Shown: in pieces, positions 1-12,156 of the stretch
Layout: the number at the start of each line of letters is the position of its first letter
How positions within the stretch are numbered: the stretch's first letter is position 1
Assembly: GCA_028641055.1 (NCBI GenBank)
Contig: CM054062.1
Coordinates: 173,619,642-173,683,641 of the forward strand
Length of the DNA stretch: 64,000 bases
DNA from: Alopecurus myosuroides
Taxonomy: Eukaryota; Streptophyta; Magnoliopsida; Poales; Poaceae
Direction: 5' to 3'
Position numbers and translations under genes: made by a program
Notes under the pieces: generated by a model
Databases searched by the model: none
The model's input: only the letters and a program-made list of their open reading frames with translations
What the model was told of the DNA's origin: nothing

Positions 1-2689
1 TATACAAGATTCTTTTTCATAGGAAGTGGGTTAGAATTAAATTTGTTTTATGTTTGCTTCTTGATTCTCTCATTTTCTTTAATTTATATTTCTTATGTTA
101 GCAACTTCTCAAATTATCATGCCTAGCTAAAAGGCGTTAAAGAAAAGCACTTCTTGGGAGATAACCCATGTTTTTATTTTTGCAATGTTTTCTACTATTT
201 TCTTTGAGTCTTGGAAGTTGTTACCTCTGTATCAACCTCTACTTATCCTTTTTATTTCGTTTTTGTGCCAAGAGTAGCCTCTAATAGGGAGGAAGTAAGA
301 TTTGGGGAAGTTGCTGACCTGAAACAGACTCTGTGGAGCCACCAAAAAATTGATTCTCTCAGCCAGAACGTCGAGTTGATCTGCAAATTTTTGTGCACAT
401 ACCCCAGGTTATTATTTAACTATCATTAGCTTTGCACTTTTTTATTTGAGCAACAAAAGATTCTCGTAAAAAAATCGATATTTACATGTTGTTATGTTTT
501 GACAAATTTCTACCAATATTTGCGTTTGCCTTTTAATCTCTTTGTTTTGGTGTTATTTTGAGGGAAAGAGCTTTAAAATAAGTTGTGAAAGTAGATAATG
601 ATTTAAATAGGTGTTATACTTGTGTTGAAAACTGAACCAAAGTGGATTTATTATTTTGATTATACTAACGTTGCTAATGAAGATTGTGTGAAGTTTTGTA
701 TGGAGTGAGTTTTCAAGTGTAGGGAGAGAACAATGATATGATGAGATGAAGGATGGAAAAAAGCTCAATCTTGGGGATGCCCCTGTCATCCCAAGATATA
801 TCCAAGAAGTACAAGCGTCAAAGCTTGGTGATACCGAAGGCATCCCCTTCATCAACAAAAATATCAGGTCCTCTTTCTAGACACTATATTTTTATTGCTT
901 CATATATTATGTGTTATTCTTGGAGCGTCAGTTATTTTTGCTTTCAGTTTGTTTACTTTTATTTGTTGTATTTTATGGTTGGATCATATCATATTTTTTT
1001 GGGAGAGAGACACGCTCCTTTTTATTGCTTAGAACACTCTAGTTTTCACTCTTATTGTTCTGTGAATGTTCACTTTTTTCTTGTACTGTGTTTAGCCCTT
1101 GTTTTCTAATCGTACTTTGTTTAGATATTTTTGGTTTGCTTCAGTTATATATTATTAGCTCTCTGGTCTTTGATGAATATTATCTATGAGAGTTGTTTCA
1201 AACAAGTTAATTGGTGCTGGAGAAGAGTAAAATATTTCATACTTATAGTGGTGCATTTGAAAACTTGTTTAGACAGTGGCTTAGACTTTAGCATGTCCCG
1301 TTAGATGTTATTTTAATTCTATCCTTAGTGATTATTATGTAGCATGACTTGTCCCAAATATCTGAGAGTGCTTAATGTGCCATTGAAAGAATCATGAGTT
1401 GTTTTTGTCACATTGAAGCATAATATTGTGGTATTCTCCTTCGAATGCTTTATTTGGTTGACTTGGCGCATGCTTACTCCATGTTATGAATACAAACCAG
1501 TCACATGTAGCCTATATGATGATTTAGTTTTTGGCTTGTAGTACCGTTTATTCTTTGATTAATAATGTCTTTGTCGCTATGCATGATTATGGCCATTATT
1601 GCTCTCTTAAATTGTCGTTCCAGTCTTTTGCTAGCCTCCACCTGTACTGAGTATGAGCTCTACTCGTGCATCCAACTCCCAAAAACTAAACTATGACAAA
1701 TGTGTCCACCATACCTACATACATGTGGTATTTAACCGCCACTCCAAGTAAATTTCTCATGTGCTACCTTTAAAACCTTCAAAATTATATCTGATTTGTG
1801 CCCTGTTTTAGCTCATGAGGACGTAAATAGAGAATCTTTATCTCACTTGTTGATTGGACTTCACACACCTGGACTAGTGGCACATACGCTTATCCAAATT
1901 AATAGGAGAGCTGACAGCGGGGTGCTCAGCCCCAAAATTGGTTACTATATATTCTCTTCACTCTTTTTACCCATGATTTATCAGTCAAAGCATAATTGTG
2001 TAAACAAAAGAGAAGAGAGATGATCTACTACACAAGTAGCGTCCTTCAATGGGAGCCGATCTTGTAAGGTCTAGTTGGCTTGTGACATCCTGTATTGTCT
2101 GTTTACCATTCGTTGACATAAGCATACACCTCTCTAAAAAAATCAATACATCTGTTTTAATAAAATAAAAAGCTTTAGCACATAAGTTAATCCATGCTTC
2201 CCTCTACGAAGGGCCTTTATTTTACTTTTATGCTGAGTCTCTATCTTCTAACTTTATGCACAATTAAGAGAGTATAGTTATCATTCTGAGTATAATGTGC
2301 ATCGGCCCTAAAGATTATTATTGATTGATTCATGATATGTTATTACTTGCTCTCAAATTATTTTTTTCTAGTCATCCATTTGAACTTTGAAGGTGTCCTG
2401 GCATTTATGTTTTTCTCCACTTTTGAGGACAAGCAAAATACCACTTTGCTATGTTTTCTTTATGCTCGAAACAAACGTATAACTTTCAAGTGCACTATTA
2501 TTCATGATCTTTTATTTGTTTTACTTTTTATGATGCAACACGATTGCTATGTTTAGAGTACTTTGGTCTCAGCTTCCGTTGCTTTTACATAACATTGATC
2601 AAGATTGTATTGACTGCATGTCACCTCAAAAATTATTTTCTTATCACTTACCTACTCGAGGACGAGCAGGAGTTAAGCTTGGGGATGCT
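1..2689 (+). mobile_element. Athila-type Ty3/gypsy element, 3' internal region
   Basis: AT-rich non-coding 3' internal region of a gypsy element of the Athila group; its gag and pol lie before the window. No conserved domain is visible; the longest open frames are about 70-118 codons and look random. Two marks identify it. It ends with a polypurine tract containing GCTTGGGGATGCT directly before the LTR at 2690, and the phrase CTTGGGGATGCCCCTG recurs near 768-785, as in the long 3' leaders of grass Athila elements. The 5' LTR and 5' TSD are not in the window. Confidence 0.8.
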
Positions 2690-4057
2690 TGATACGCCTC
2701 AAACGTATCTATAATTTTTTACCCTCCATGTTTGTTTTCTATCCAATACCTTTATGTTTTCTCGACTAACCTATTGACAAGATGCCACAGAGTCAGTTCC
2801 TTTTTTCTGTTGTTTTTGGTTTCACAAAAGTTGTTCTGGAAATATTCTCGGAACTGGATGAACCAAAATCTCAGGACCTTAGAATTATGTCATGTACACG
2901 GAGTCCGAAGGAGACCCGGAGGGGGGCTCTAAGGTGGCCACACCAGCTAGTGGCGCCCCCTCAAGCCGCGCCACCACATGGTGTGGGCCCCTCGGGAGCC
3001 CACCGACATCGCCCTTTCGCCTATTTATTCCTCCCGAGGCATAAACCCTCAAGCCTCCATCCACGAAAAGTTCCGTAGCTCCGCCGCCATAGACGACAAG
3101 TTTCGGGGGACAGACGTCTCTGTTCCGGCACCCTGCCTGGACGGGGAAGTGCCCCCGGAGCCATCTCCATCGACTCCATCGCCATCTTCATCGTTGTTGC
3201 TGACTCCCATCATGAGGAGAGAGTAGTTCTCCCTCGGACCTGAGGGCTCTACCGGTAGCTATGTGTCTCATCTCTCTTTCCCATGGTGTGATCTTTATGT
3301 GATCATGAGCTTTGTAATCTAGTTGAATAAGTAGATGGTACTCTCCATCTATTATGCTACTCAAGTGGTTTTGTTATGAGATCTCCATAGACACTTTGAT
3401 CGCGGTGTTAATTTGACACTGTGTGCATCGTGTGTATGATTTATATATTTCATGTTGGATGTCCCTATGAAATTGTGGTGCTTGTCTGGAACCATCTAGG
3501 GCTCATAGTGACAGTGTGAGGTTACCTAGATGGGGAAATGCAACTCTAAAGAGTGATTTTATAGCCCTACGCAATGATTGGTGTTTTTTATCCTAGCGGA
3601 GAGTGGTTCGCAGTAGCATAGTGAAGAGATGATATTTATGCATTCAATTATGTTATTATTGTTGAGAGTGTCCACTAGTGAACGTATGATCCCTAGGCCT
3701 TGTTTCTAAGCATTTAAACACCGTTTACAATCAATTCTGCTACATGTTTGTTTGCTGCCATTTTTATTACAGATTGCTACTGTCACTTATAATCATCCAT
3801 ATTACATGTATTTCACTATCTCTTCGCCAAACTAGTGCACCTATACAACAGAAAATTGTATTAGGTGTGTTGGGGACACAAGAGACTTCTTGTATCGTAA
3901 TTGCAGGGTTGCTTGAGAGGGATATCTTTGACCTCTACCTCACTGAGTTCGATAAACCTTGGGTGGTCCACTTAAGGGAAACTTTCTTCGGTTCTACAAA
4001 CCTCTGCACTTGGAGGCCCAACACTGTCTACAAGAATAGAAGCTTGCGTAGACATCA
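2690..4057 (+). repeat. 3' LTR of the Athila-type element
   Basis: A 1368-bp LTR that starts TGATACGCCTCAAACG directly after the polypurine tract and ends CTACAAGAATAGAAGC...GTAGACATCA. Both ends match the form I know for grass Athila LTRs. A GC-rich block at about 2885-3230 precedes a T-rich 3' part. A second, differently oriented Athila 3' LTR lies at 55290-56841. It shares the TGATACG terminus and the early part of the LTR but has a different far end, so it belongs to a different subfamily. Confidence 0.82.
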
Positions 4058-4090
4058 TGATCCTTCCTCTCTCTCCTCCCTAAATCACTT

Positions 4091-4371
4091 GTGGTAAAAT
4101 ATCTTCAATGTTTTCCACTTGTTTCCTCTTTTTTCCAGCAGGTACTTGTTGTTTTCCAGTATGTCTTGAGGTCATCCTCCACCAATGTTTGTGTTATCAA
4201 TAAACCTGATCATACATAAATGCATAGGGTTAGGTAGTACAACATTCTCATAAACACAAACATCACATTCAATTAAGAAGGAATTCACCTTATAAAAACC
4301 ATCGACTAAATTCAATATTTCCTTCCAGCTCAAGCATGCACAATCATCATATACCCCTATATCCTCATCAT
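4091..4371 (-). repeat. truncated 3' LTR (first 281 bp)
   Basis: Direct repeat of 7628-7909 with a few substitutions and small indels. It starts TGATGAGG on the minus strand after a purine tract and breaks off next to the Athila 3' LTR. The 33 bp at 4058-4090 match neither element. Confidence 0.6.
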
Positions 4372-4970
4372 CCTCCCTTTTTTCAAGACAATACGTCCTC
4401 GGCTTGTGGTAAGATGGACATGGAAGAAACAAAAAGAACAACGTGTATGCACAATACATGTATCTATAATAGGGTGCATCATTTTTGTGGGCATGATAAA
4501 TATTCTCACAAGACATAAAGCAACAAAAATTCCAAGTAGTGAACACACAATTTTCATATGAAAATAAATAATATCTCAGCAAATAGCAATCACAATTGCA
4601 GGTATAAGTGAAGTTCATATAATCATGATGTAAGTTGCAACTCAATTTAAAATGTAAGTGAAGTACAAATCAGTAGCATATGTATTTATCAAGTTCTTTG
4701 ACCAATTAAACATATGTGTAGGATCATGCTCATATTTAGGTAACACAATGTTTAATTCAGCAATTCTAACACAAGTAATACATATGTGATCCGCCATAAA
4801 AATTTCATTCATGCTATAGTGACCAATTAAATTAAAAGTGAAACAAGGAGCATAGGTGCTAGAATTGACCTATGAAATTTCAGAAATCCTGTTCGTAGCA
4901 CATTGCATAGTAATTGGTTCATGTAACATGATAGAATACACAATATTAGAGGTGGTATTTTAGCAAGCAC

Positions 4971-5552
4971 TTATTTAATTATTGGAAGTATAGGAGAGCA
5001 TAGGTTTTGACTCCTAAACCTTTGCAATGTTTTAAGTGATGCATGTATTATCCAATTTGTTTTATTGTTCCAAAATAATTGTACATCAGGATATTTTCTA
5101 ACCAAATCAACATCAAATTTATTGCAACACATTTTACCCAACAAAAGAGGACAAGAGTTAAAAGCTCTAGGAACCACATGACAACGAATGCCATCCGTAT
5201 AGCCATTAATGGTTAAAGGAACATATGTAACTCGAGTAATAAGAAGTGCATCATCATTAGTAGGTAACATATATGGTTTATCGTGGTTCCATGTATCTAA
5301 CTGTAGTTTCTCAACCACCTCAATACTAACAAAGTTCAGACTAGAACATTTATCAACGGTAATAGCAACATGGCTACCTTTGATGTGTGCGGTAAAGTGG
5401 AACAAATCCGACGCAGGTGTCTCACTAGAATCCTCCTCCCAGAATACATCACTTAAAAAAGCATACGATGGTAATTGCTTCTCCATGAGAGAATAAACCA
5501 TGGTTAGTTCATATAAATATATATGGCAGTATATATATGGTGGAACTCTCAC
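4971..5552 (-). pseudogene. retropepsin-like pol remnant
   Basis: A 193-codon minus-strand frame resembling the aspartic protease region of gypsy elements. ITVDKCSSLNFVS stands where VDTGSSxNFIS is expected, followed by VVEKLQL and a hydrophobic VPLTING strand. The catalytic Asp is kept, but the DTG/DSG motif reads DKC, so the enzyme is probably dead. The frame ends soon after a segment resembling the protease-RT linker. No reverse transcriptase follows, so the element depends on others. The protease assignment is moderate: one motif plus spacing. Confidence 0.5.
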
Positions 5553-7097
5553 GACTCACTCAAAAACAGTAAAGAAACGTGTATCTTACCGTTCCAAAGT
5601 AAACAGAGAATACTCACCAACCAAGTAGTAGCAACTAAGTGTACCGAATGTGAGAAGAGAATAACCAGGGATATCAGCTATCACAAGACGATAACAGGGT
5701 ATATGGTGGAGCTTGGTTGGGATACCTAACAACACCAAAAAATACTACTCCTATTTACTTCTCAATGTGATGTAAAAGTTCACTAGGAAACACACACGCT
5801 CTGAGAGACAAATGTGGCTAGCAACTATATGGTAGAGTTCTTACAAGCACGGGAAATACACTAGCAAAAGGTCAATGTAACAAGCACAAGATTGCTCAAA
5901 ATAGTGTCCACAAAATCAACCAAGATGATATGTATCAAGCTCCACTAGTTAAAACAGTAATATTGCAACCTCTTTGCTATTTTTTCTATTTTTCTTTCTT
6001 TCCCTTTTTTATACTTTCTCTCTTTTTCTATTTTTTAATACTTTTTCCAATAGCCAATTTATCAATTAGGAGCAATATGTAATCAAAACAGTGAATACGA
6101 CACAAGTATGATCAAATATGAGCAACCTGTAGAGCAAAAAAACAGCTAGTCTTTGGGTAGGTTCCTAAAAAATTGCTCTAGAGTGGTTGTGGATAGGCTT
6201 ATCAAAGATCGGACAAGAATTCCTAAAGATAAAACAGGAAGAAAACAAAGAAAAACTAAAGAAAACGGCAATAGTGGCTCACGGCAGAAAACAACTCAAA
6301 ATTGTGCCGGCGCGGCAGAGAAAAACGAGATTTTTGTGCCGTCACGGCAGCCTTGTGCGCGCGGCAGAGAATTGAGGAAAGCTGTGTCAGGCAGAAACTC
6401 GCGCACTGTGTAGCGTGTGTGGTGTGTGCTGGGTGCGACAGAGGATTTGTAGAAATGTTGCCGTGGTATAAACCGAGTCGGAGTAGAACTTGGGTGCGCG
6501 ACAGCAAAACGCAGAAAATCGTGCCAGGCAGCGCTCGGATTGCAATCCTTTGAGAGCTAGGAGCGGCAGGAAAACACGCAAAGACACTGCCGAGCGCGGC
6601 AGGGATGTGGAATCCGATTCGAGCTAGGAGATCCACGGTAGAAAAATTGCACCAATCCGTGTCGTGGTAGAATCAATCCCAACTCCAAAACATCACTTCT
6701 CTCGGGTAGGAAAAATTGAAATCAAAACAACCCGTGGTAAGACTCGGATTGGAACTAGAATTTTGAATAGAATACCAAGATCAACTCGAGATGCAAGCTA
6801 TAGGTGATGTTTTCCCGAGAGAAAATAGATCCAACACTTTTTTTTTGAAATTTTCGGTGTAGACGAAAACTATGAACTCGGCTAGATGGAACCCCAAACC
6901 TAAAAATAGACAAAGACACAAAAAGAAAAATGGAGACACAAAACATCAACTAGAAAGCAACAATTTGGTGTTGATCTAAAGCTATGGCGAAATCTATTGA
7001 CACTATTTTTTGTGGCTTTTTCTAGATAGGTAGAAAACAACTAAAACTAGGGGATGGAATTTTCTCACTGTGTAAACCTGGAAATATGATACCAAGA

Positions 7098-7909
7098 TGA
7101 TATGGGGTGGCCCGATCTTCTCTGGAGCAACTCAAATTATGGTGGATTTTTTATAAGATAACTAGTGCCTCACTGAAAACTCATCTGGATGAACCCTGAT
7201 GCCAATGCAACAGCTTTCAATCCCTATGGATATTCTCAACTACACACTCTTGCACAATGAAGTGAGTGACTACGAAGTGGTCCCGTACCGTCTTATTCCT
7301 AGTGGAACAGCAGATATCACGCAATTTTGCAGGGGTAACAATACTTCAAGATGAATGCTTCAAGCAATACAATCTAAGGTACTATTGTTTAATTTTAATG
7401 TAGTCTAAATTTTCAACTCGCAAATACAAGCCTATAAAGGATGCTGGATGTCCAAGCTGCAGTTGGAGTCGCAAACAAACTAATCTTTAAGTTTCCTAAC
7501 TTGGCTGGACTCTATTTGGAAACTGGCATAAAATGACTCGTGAATTGTTTCGGTCACCACATCGTGTACGAGTCGAATCGATGCATGGGGCCGAATCCAT
7601 TGGTAAACCCTTCGAAATTCCTTTTTAGTGGTAAAATATCTTCAATGTTTTCCACTTGTTTCCTCTTGTTTTTCAGCAGGTACTTGTTGTTTTCCAGCAT
7701 GTCTTGAGGTCCTCCTCCATCAATGTTTGTATTATCAATAAACCTGATCATACATAAATGCATAGTGTTAGGTAGTATAACATTCTCATAAACACAAACA
7801 TCACATTATTAAGAAGGAATTCACCTTATAAAAACCATCGATTAAATTCAATATTTCCTTTCAGCTCAAGCATGCACAATCATCATATACCCCTATTATA
7901 TCCTCATCA
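7098..7909 (-). repeat. 5' LTR of the non-autonomous element
   Basis: About 812 bp, bounded on the minus strand by TGATGAGG (7909) and ...CCATATCA (7098), with the primer-binding-site-like TGGTATCA just inside. The first 282 bp are repeated at 4091-4371. Short open frames inside it are not convincing genes. Confidence 0.55.
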
Positions 7910-7979
7910 AATATCTCGGTCATTTTTATGACAACGATACAATTTAAATACGGATAAAGATGCATATGTTTTAGATGCA

Positions 7980-9900
7980 TTAGAATTCCACGTCCATGAC
8001 GAATAGGGGGCTAGCCACCCAATTTAGATGCACACGGGACGAAGAGGAGATGAACATGGCGGCAACCCAATCAAGAAATCTTGGCGGGAAACCTCTACGG
8101 TAAAGAATATCAAGTATGTAATACCAACGCATCAAATCAAAGGCTTTGCGGATGTCAAGCTTGAAAAGAAGGCACAATGTTTTGCTTTTGTGATGTCTCG
8201 TTGCCAAGTTCTTGACATAGAGGAAGTTATCATGAATGCTTCTCTTCTTGATGAATACACTTCGTGCAATGGACACTAGCTCATCCATTGGAGGGCTAAT
8301 CCTAAGAGTGAGCATCTTGGTGACAATTTTGGCACTAGAGTGGATGAGACTAATAGGGCGAAAATCTGTAATTTCTTTGACACCATCTTTCTTTGGCAAG
8401 AGAGAGATATTCGCGAAGTTAAGCCAATGGAAATTAGCGGACTAGAGGTTCCCAAAATTTATTATCATCCTCATTACATCCACCTTAATAATCATCCAAC
8501 ATTTCTTGAAGAATAGTCCGGTAAACCGTCCAGACCGGGCGCCTTGTCACCCGACATGTTATTTATTGCATTAGCCAAATCTTCCTTGGAGAAAGGAACC
8601 CCCAAGGAATGCAAGTCCGAGTCCTCAAAGCGAAGAGCATCCCAATTTAAGTCATGCAATCTACGCTCTCGTTGTCCCAAGGTTTTCCTTGAAATGGGAA
8701 TGAATAATGCTCTCCTTTTGCTCGTGATTGGAGATCCACCCGTTATTATGCTTGATGCGATGGATGTGATTTTTCCTCCTCCGACCATTGACTCTCAAGT
8801 GGAAGAATTTTTTGTTTGCATCCCCTTCTTTAATGTTTGATATCCGGGCATTTTGTCTCTTTCTTGATCTATCAAGAACCGCCAAACTTCTAACTTTTCT
8901 CTTTAATCCATCCCTAAGATCATGCTCACGAATAGAGACGAAGCTAGATTCTTCCACAATGTCGAGGTATAGAATGAAAAGGAGATCCGCATGGAGGTGC
9001 ACTTTCACATGGGGAAAATACGCCGACTTCAAGTGGTGAGACGCTTGCCGGTGACTTGGATCTTATGATGGAGAACATGGTAAGGTTCAGTGTGAATGGT
9101 AGGATCATCCCAAGCACCTTGAACCACCTCCAAGAAGTGGGGGAAGCGCAACCAAAAGTTTTCAAACTTGAACGTTCAAGGTTTCTGAGGTCCACTATCA
9201 TCGGAGAGAATAATGGGAAAATGGTCTGACAAGGAGGAAGAGAGGGAATGAAGCACATGAGATTGAAGCAAAGATCCCACTCGTCATTGCAAAAAAGGCA
9301 TCAAGCTTGCATAAGGTTGGATTTGTGCAACCATTACTCCATGTGAAACGTCTATTCTGAAGGTGGATCTCTTTGAGCTCGCAAGATTGCTAAGTTGTAC
9401 AGAAATGGTTGATGCGGCTACGGTTGACATTCCCCTTACTCTTGTCATGGGCACGTTGAATTTGGTTAAATTCGCCAAGGACTAACCATGGCACATAGGG
9501 CAAAGGTTTTTGGGCAATAATATCGGCAAATAAATCATCTTTCCGGTTCCTAATAGTAGTCCCATAAACCGTATTAATCTTGAAATCTCCATTCGAGTTA
9601 AGGGGTTGAATGGTCGCCGAAAGAAAAAACTTTGTGGCGATGACATTACTAACTTGGATGACCGAATCACCCTAAATAATAAAAATGCCCCCTCTAGTCC
9701 CATTTCCCGGACACTCGGCGAAGCCGCGGAGTCTGTTACCCCCAATCAGGCAGGCGTCATACTGGGAAATAGAGCCAAGGTTTGTTTCATGTAGACATAC
9801 AAGCTGACACGTCAAGGATGCAATAGTTTCACTCATAGCATCACGCCTATCAGGATCATTTAGTCCTCGCACATTCCAACTCGAAATGTTAAGAAGAAAA
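7980..9900 (-). pseudogene. LINE ORF2 fragment: endonuclease plus partial reverse transcriptase
   Basis: The endonuclease/exonuclease/phosphatase domain starts at about 9900 with SSWNVRGLND and a later VCLHETNLG (LQETK-like) motif. The RT part shows GDKAPGLDGLPD near 8540, FRPISLIHSSAKIV near 8350 and FKLDIRKAFD near 8120, the last containing the first catalytic Asp. Reading needs at least four frame changes. Sequence after the RT palm's first Asp motif is lost at 7980. It once copied LINE RNA at a nicked target; it cannot now. Confidence 0.75.
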
Positions 9901-10343
9901 TCTAACATGGGAACCATGGAAGCTCGGCACACTTTGAACATAGGATTTAATAGGAAAAATAGCAAGCAACCACGATCATAGTCATAGAAGCAAACAACGA
10001 ACAGACACCTCCACGACATAGATGGCCTACCCCATCTAACACACAACATCGGGCACATCAAGGCCACAAACGTCCTGCACCAAACTAGACTGATGAATAC
10101 TAACATTTTGGCACTAGCAATACTCCTAGCAGAAGGCAGAAGGCAGAAGGCAGAAAGCAGTTAAGCATTGGCAACATGGGCATCGTCAACGGACGCCCCC
10201 AAAAGTGAAGCAACTTCCCCGTCCATGTCGCGATCAAGAGCCAAGGCACCACCATCTTCGATCAGCGCCTCCGCCACCTCAGCGATCTCAGGATCATCCA
10301 CCTTGAGTAGACCTCGAAGCACAACCATCACCTCATATGGTAC

Positions 10344-10622
10344 CTAGTCCTTGAACAACCTAGCAAATTCGGCCATGCCCTGCTCGGTGATGATCTCACC
10401 GTCCTTCACAATCCCCAAGCTGCGGCAGACCAGACTCTCAGCTTCCTTCATCAACGGCATAGCCTTGCACGTCGCCTTGATTCGTGTGCTTGCACGGCGC
10501 TGCGAGAAGGTACACACCCTGCCGGTAGCCCTCCCTGCCTGAGTCTTCCTCCTGTTCATGGGGCGCAGAGGCGGCGAGTACATGGGAGGCGTGGCTATGA
10601 TCCTCGGAAGGTTGCTCCTCAA
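10344..10622 (-). pseudogene. LINE ORF1 C-terminal remnant
   Basis: A 92-codon frame directly upstream (on the minus strand) of the endonuclease fragment. It has a basic RRASTRIKATCKAMPLMKEA segment like the Arg-Ser-rich tail that closes ORF1 of plant LINEs, followed by a short acidic helix-like end. No zinc knuckle is left in the window. The assignment rests on position and composition. Confidence 0.4.
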
Positions 10623-10750
10623 GAGAGGTCCAAGCCTAATGGGTGAAGATCCCTCCTCAACTTTCTGCGCAGAGATGAGCTACGGGGTAGTCAAGGCCGG
10701 CGATGCGGCAAATCTCAATAGGAGACCCACAACTCTGTTGGATAGGCCCA

Positions 10751-11195
10751 ATTGAGTTACACACAAACTAACTCGAACCTAACACAAAACCGACTTATTA
10801 GAAGACTCGGCAAGGGAAACACAATAAGGCACGCGCGACTCAAATAAAAATGTGTACATACTTAGATAAATATCATCTAACGTTGGTCATCTTGTATGCA
10901 ACACGCATCACCGAAGACTAACCTTGTTTGCCTAACTCCGTTGGCGAAACTGCAACATCAATGGTGGTTTTCTGAAGTCGAGATTCACCTCATCTTGTGG
11001 AGGAATTGCAAAAACCGAAAGACCCAACTGTGAGAATATATGGAGGCGGTGGCGCAAGTGGTGCAATGGCTGGAGTAGATATCCTTCCCTCGTCAGGGAG
11101 GAGGTCCCACATGTCAGTAGTTGACGGTACCCATGGAGCCTCCACGGGGCCGAATTTGTCTCTTATCCCCTACCTGTTAGGCTATCGAGCAAAAT
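10751..11195. other. intergenic, nothing recognised
   Basis: Mixed-composition sequence between the LINE fragment and a probable SINE. Open frames are short (up to 69 codons) with no recognisable domain. It may include an unrecognised 5' part of the LINE. Confidence 0.4.
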
Positions 11196-11416
11196 TGCCA
11201 TCTTGAGCTAGGAGGGTGGTTGGTCCCAAGACCATGAGAGTTCAAACAATAGGTTTAACACCCGTGTGTCGAATAAAACCAATTGATATGCTCATAGGGT
11301 AGGGTGTTTACACGCGTTTATATTCATAGTGTAAATATGTGTGCATGCGGTTATACAAGCGTAAATGTTTTCATGTCACTATCTGTATTTACACTGTGTT
11401 TCTTCTTTAAAAAACA
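11196..11416 (+). mobile_element. probable tRNA-derived SINE
   Basis: An A-box-like segment (GCTAGGAGGGTGGTTGG, 11207-11223) and a B-box-like GAGTTCAAAC (11238-11247) sit about 30 bp apart. A TG-rich body follows (GTGTTTACACGCG, TGTGTGCATGCGG), ending CTGTGTTTCTTCTTTAAAAAA. That layout and tail resemble grass SINEs. No clear target-site duplication was seen, so confidence is low. Confidence 0.4.
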
Positions 11417-11506
11417 CTATTTTAGGGGTCTCATCCCGTGGGGTGCGAGAAATACATTGACTTTAGAGCCTAAATAGCTGAATCAAGCGGTCTCTAAGGA
11501 TTATTA

Positions 11507-11790
11507 GAGCAATTATAATAAGATACAGTTAGCAGGTTGTAAGCATTTAACTAATATATTTGTGATTAGTTGAAGTAGAAAGAAGGGAGAGAGAATGGAA
11601 ACGACCTCTCATGCAATAGCCGGGGGCAGCGCGGGCTCTTAATCATTATATGAGAGTGAAAGGTGAACCATACATTGATAAAGTAGTAGGAGTACATCTT
11701 TATAGCTAATTATTATACATGTTGGTTATAGTTAGGCTATACATGACATGGCATTGTCTTATAGCCAAGAGCTGGCTACTACTCTTATCC
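11507..11790. mobile_element. MITE-like element upstream of the reticulon gene
   Basis: About 285 bp starting GAGCAATTATAATAAG and ending GGCTACTACTCTTATCCC. Its AGTAGTAGGAGTACAT core and the CATGTTGGTTATAG/CTTATAGCCAAGAGCTGGC region resemble small non-autonomous DNA transposons common near grass genes. Terminal inverted repeats are degenerate and the TSD was not resolved. It lies within 400 bp of the reticulon start codon. Confidence 0.45.
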
Positions 11791-12156
11791 CATTTTTCCT
11801 TGAAAATCCGTCTCCGTATTACTCAGGTGGATTAGCATTTCACATCCAAATCCCCTGAAGCCCTTCTTTTTCCATAGTCTCTGTCGAGGTAACAGCAAAT
11901 CCCCTCTAATTACATACCGATCGTACATTCGTTACCAAAGGGCCCAATTAATCACCACTAACCGACTAAATTAACAAAACACAACAAATTAAGAGGTCAA
12001 AATTGAAAAAGGTAGCGTCCCCCTCTGGTCCTACCGCCGCCGTCCCGTCGAAGAAGGAAGAAACGACCTCCCCCCTTCTTCTCCCCCATCCCCGGACTAT
12101 TCTTTTCCCAGTCGCCTCGCTTCCTCGCCGATCCCGCCGCGAACTAAGGGCTAGCC
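11791..12156 (+). promoter_or_regulatory. 5' flank and 5' UTR of the reticulon-like gene
   Basis: AT-moderate flank giving way at about 12010 to a CT-rich stretch (CCCCCTTCTTCTCCCCC) running to the ATG at 12157. This is typical of the leader of a broadly expressed plant gene. No convincing TATA box was found, and the transcription start was not placed. Confidence 0.5.

Larger units (their letters stand above)
4091..7909 (-). mobile_element. non-autonomous gypsy-like LTR element, 3' LTR truncated
   Basis: Minus-strand element rebuilt from its landmarks. The sequence at 7628-7909 recurs at 4091-4371 as a direct repeat. On the minus strand both copies begin TGATGAGGATATA. A purine run (AAAAAAGGGAGGA on the minus strand) precedes the 4371 copy, as a polypurine tract should. 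At 7086-7095 the minus strand reads TGGTATCATATTT, an imperfect initiator-Met primer-binding site, next to an LTR end at 7098. The internal region is about 2.7 kb and holds only a protease-like remnant. The 3' LTR stops at 4091, 34 bp from the Athila LTR. Confidence 0.6.
7976..10750 (-). mobile_element. broken LINE (L1/RTE-like plant non-LTR element), 3' truncated
   Basis: Minus-strand non-LTR element with parts in the expected order: tail of ORF1 (10622-10344), endonuclease (about 9900-9050), linker, then reverse transcriptase (8800-7980). It is split by many frameshifts and stops. The RT breaks off before the YADD box, so the 3' half is missing, and no poly(A) tail is visible. Both ends are approximate. 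This is a different, more decayed copy than the LINE at 17563-50553. Confidence 0.8.

Noticed and set aside
4172..4645. 157-codon minus-strand frame rich in Cys and Tyr
   Set aside because: Half of it lies in the truncated LTR and it aligns with a non-coding LTR copy at 7628; no domain.
6270..6700. Recurrent GGCAG(A) words as a tandem repeat
   Set aside because: Spacing is irregular and the surrounding sequence is unrelated; likely leader composition of the small LTR element.
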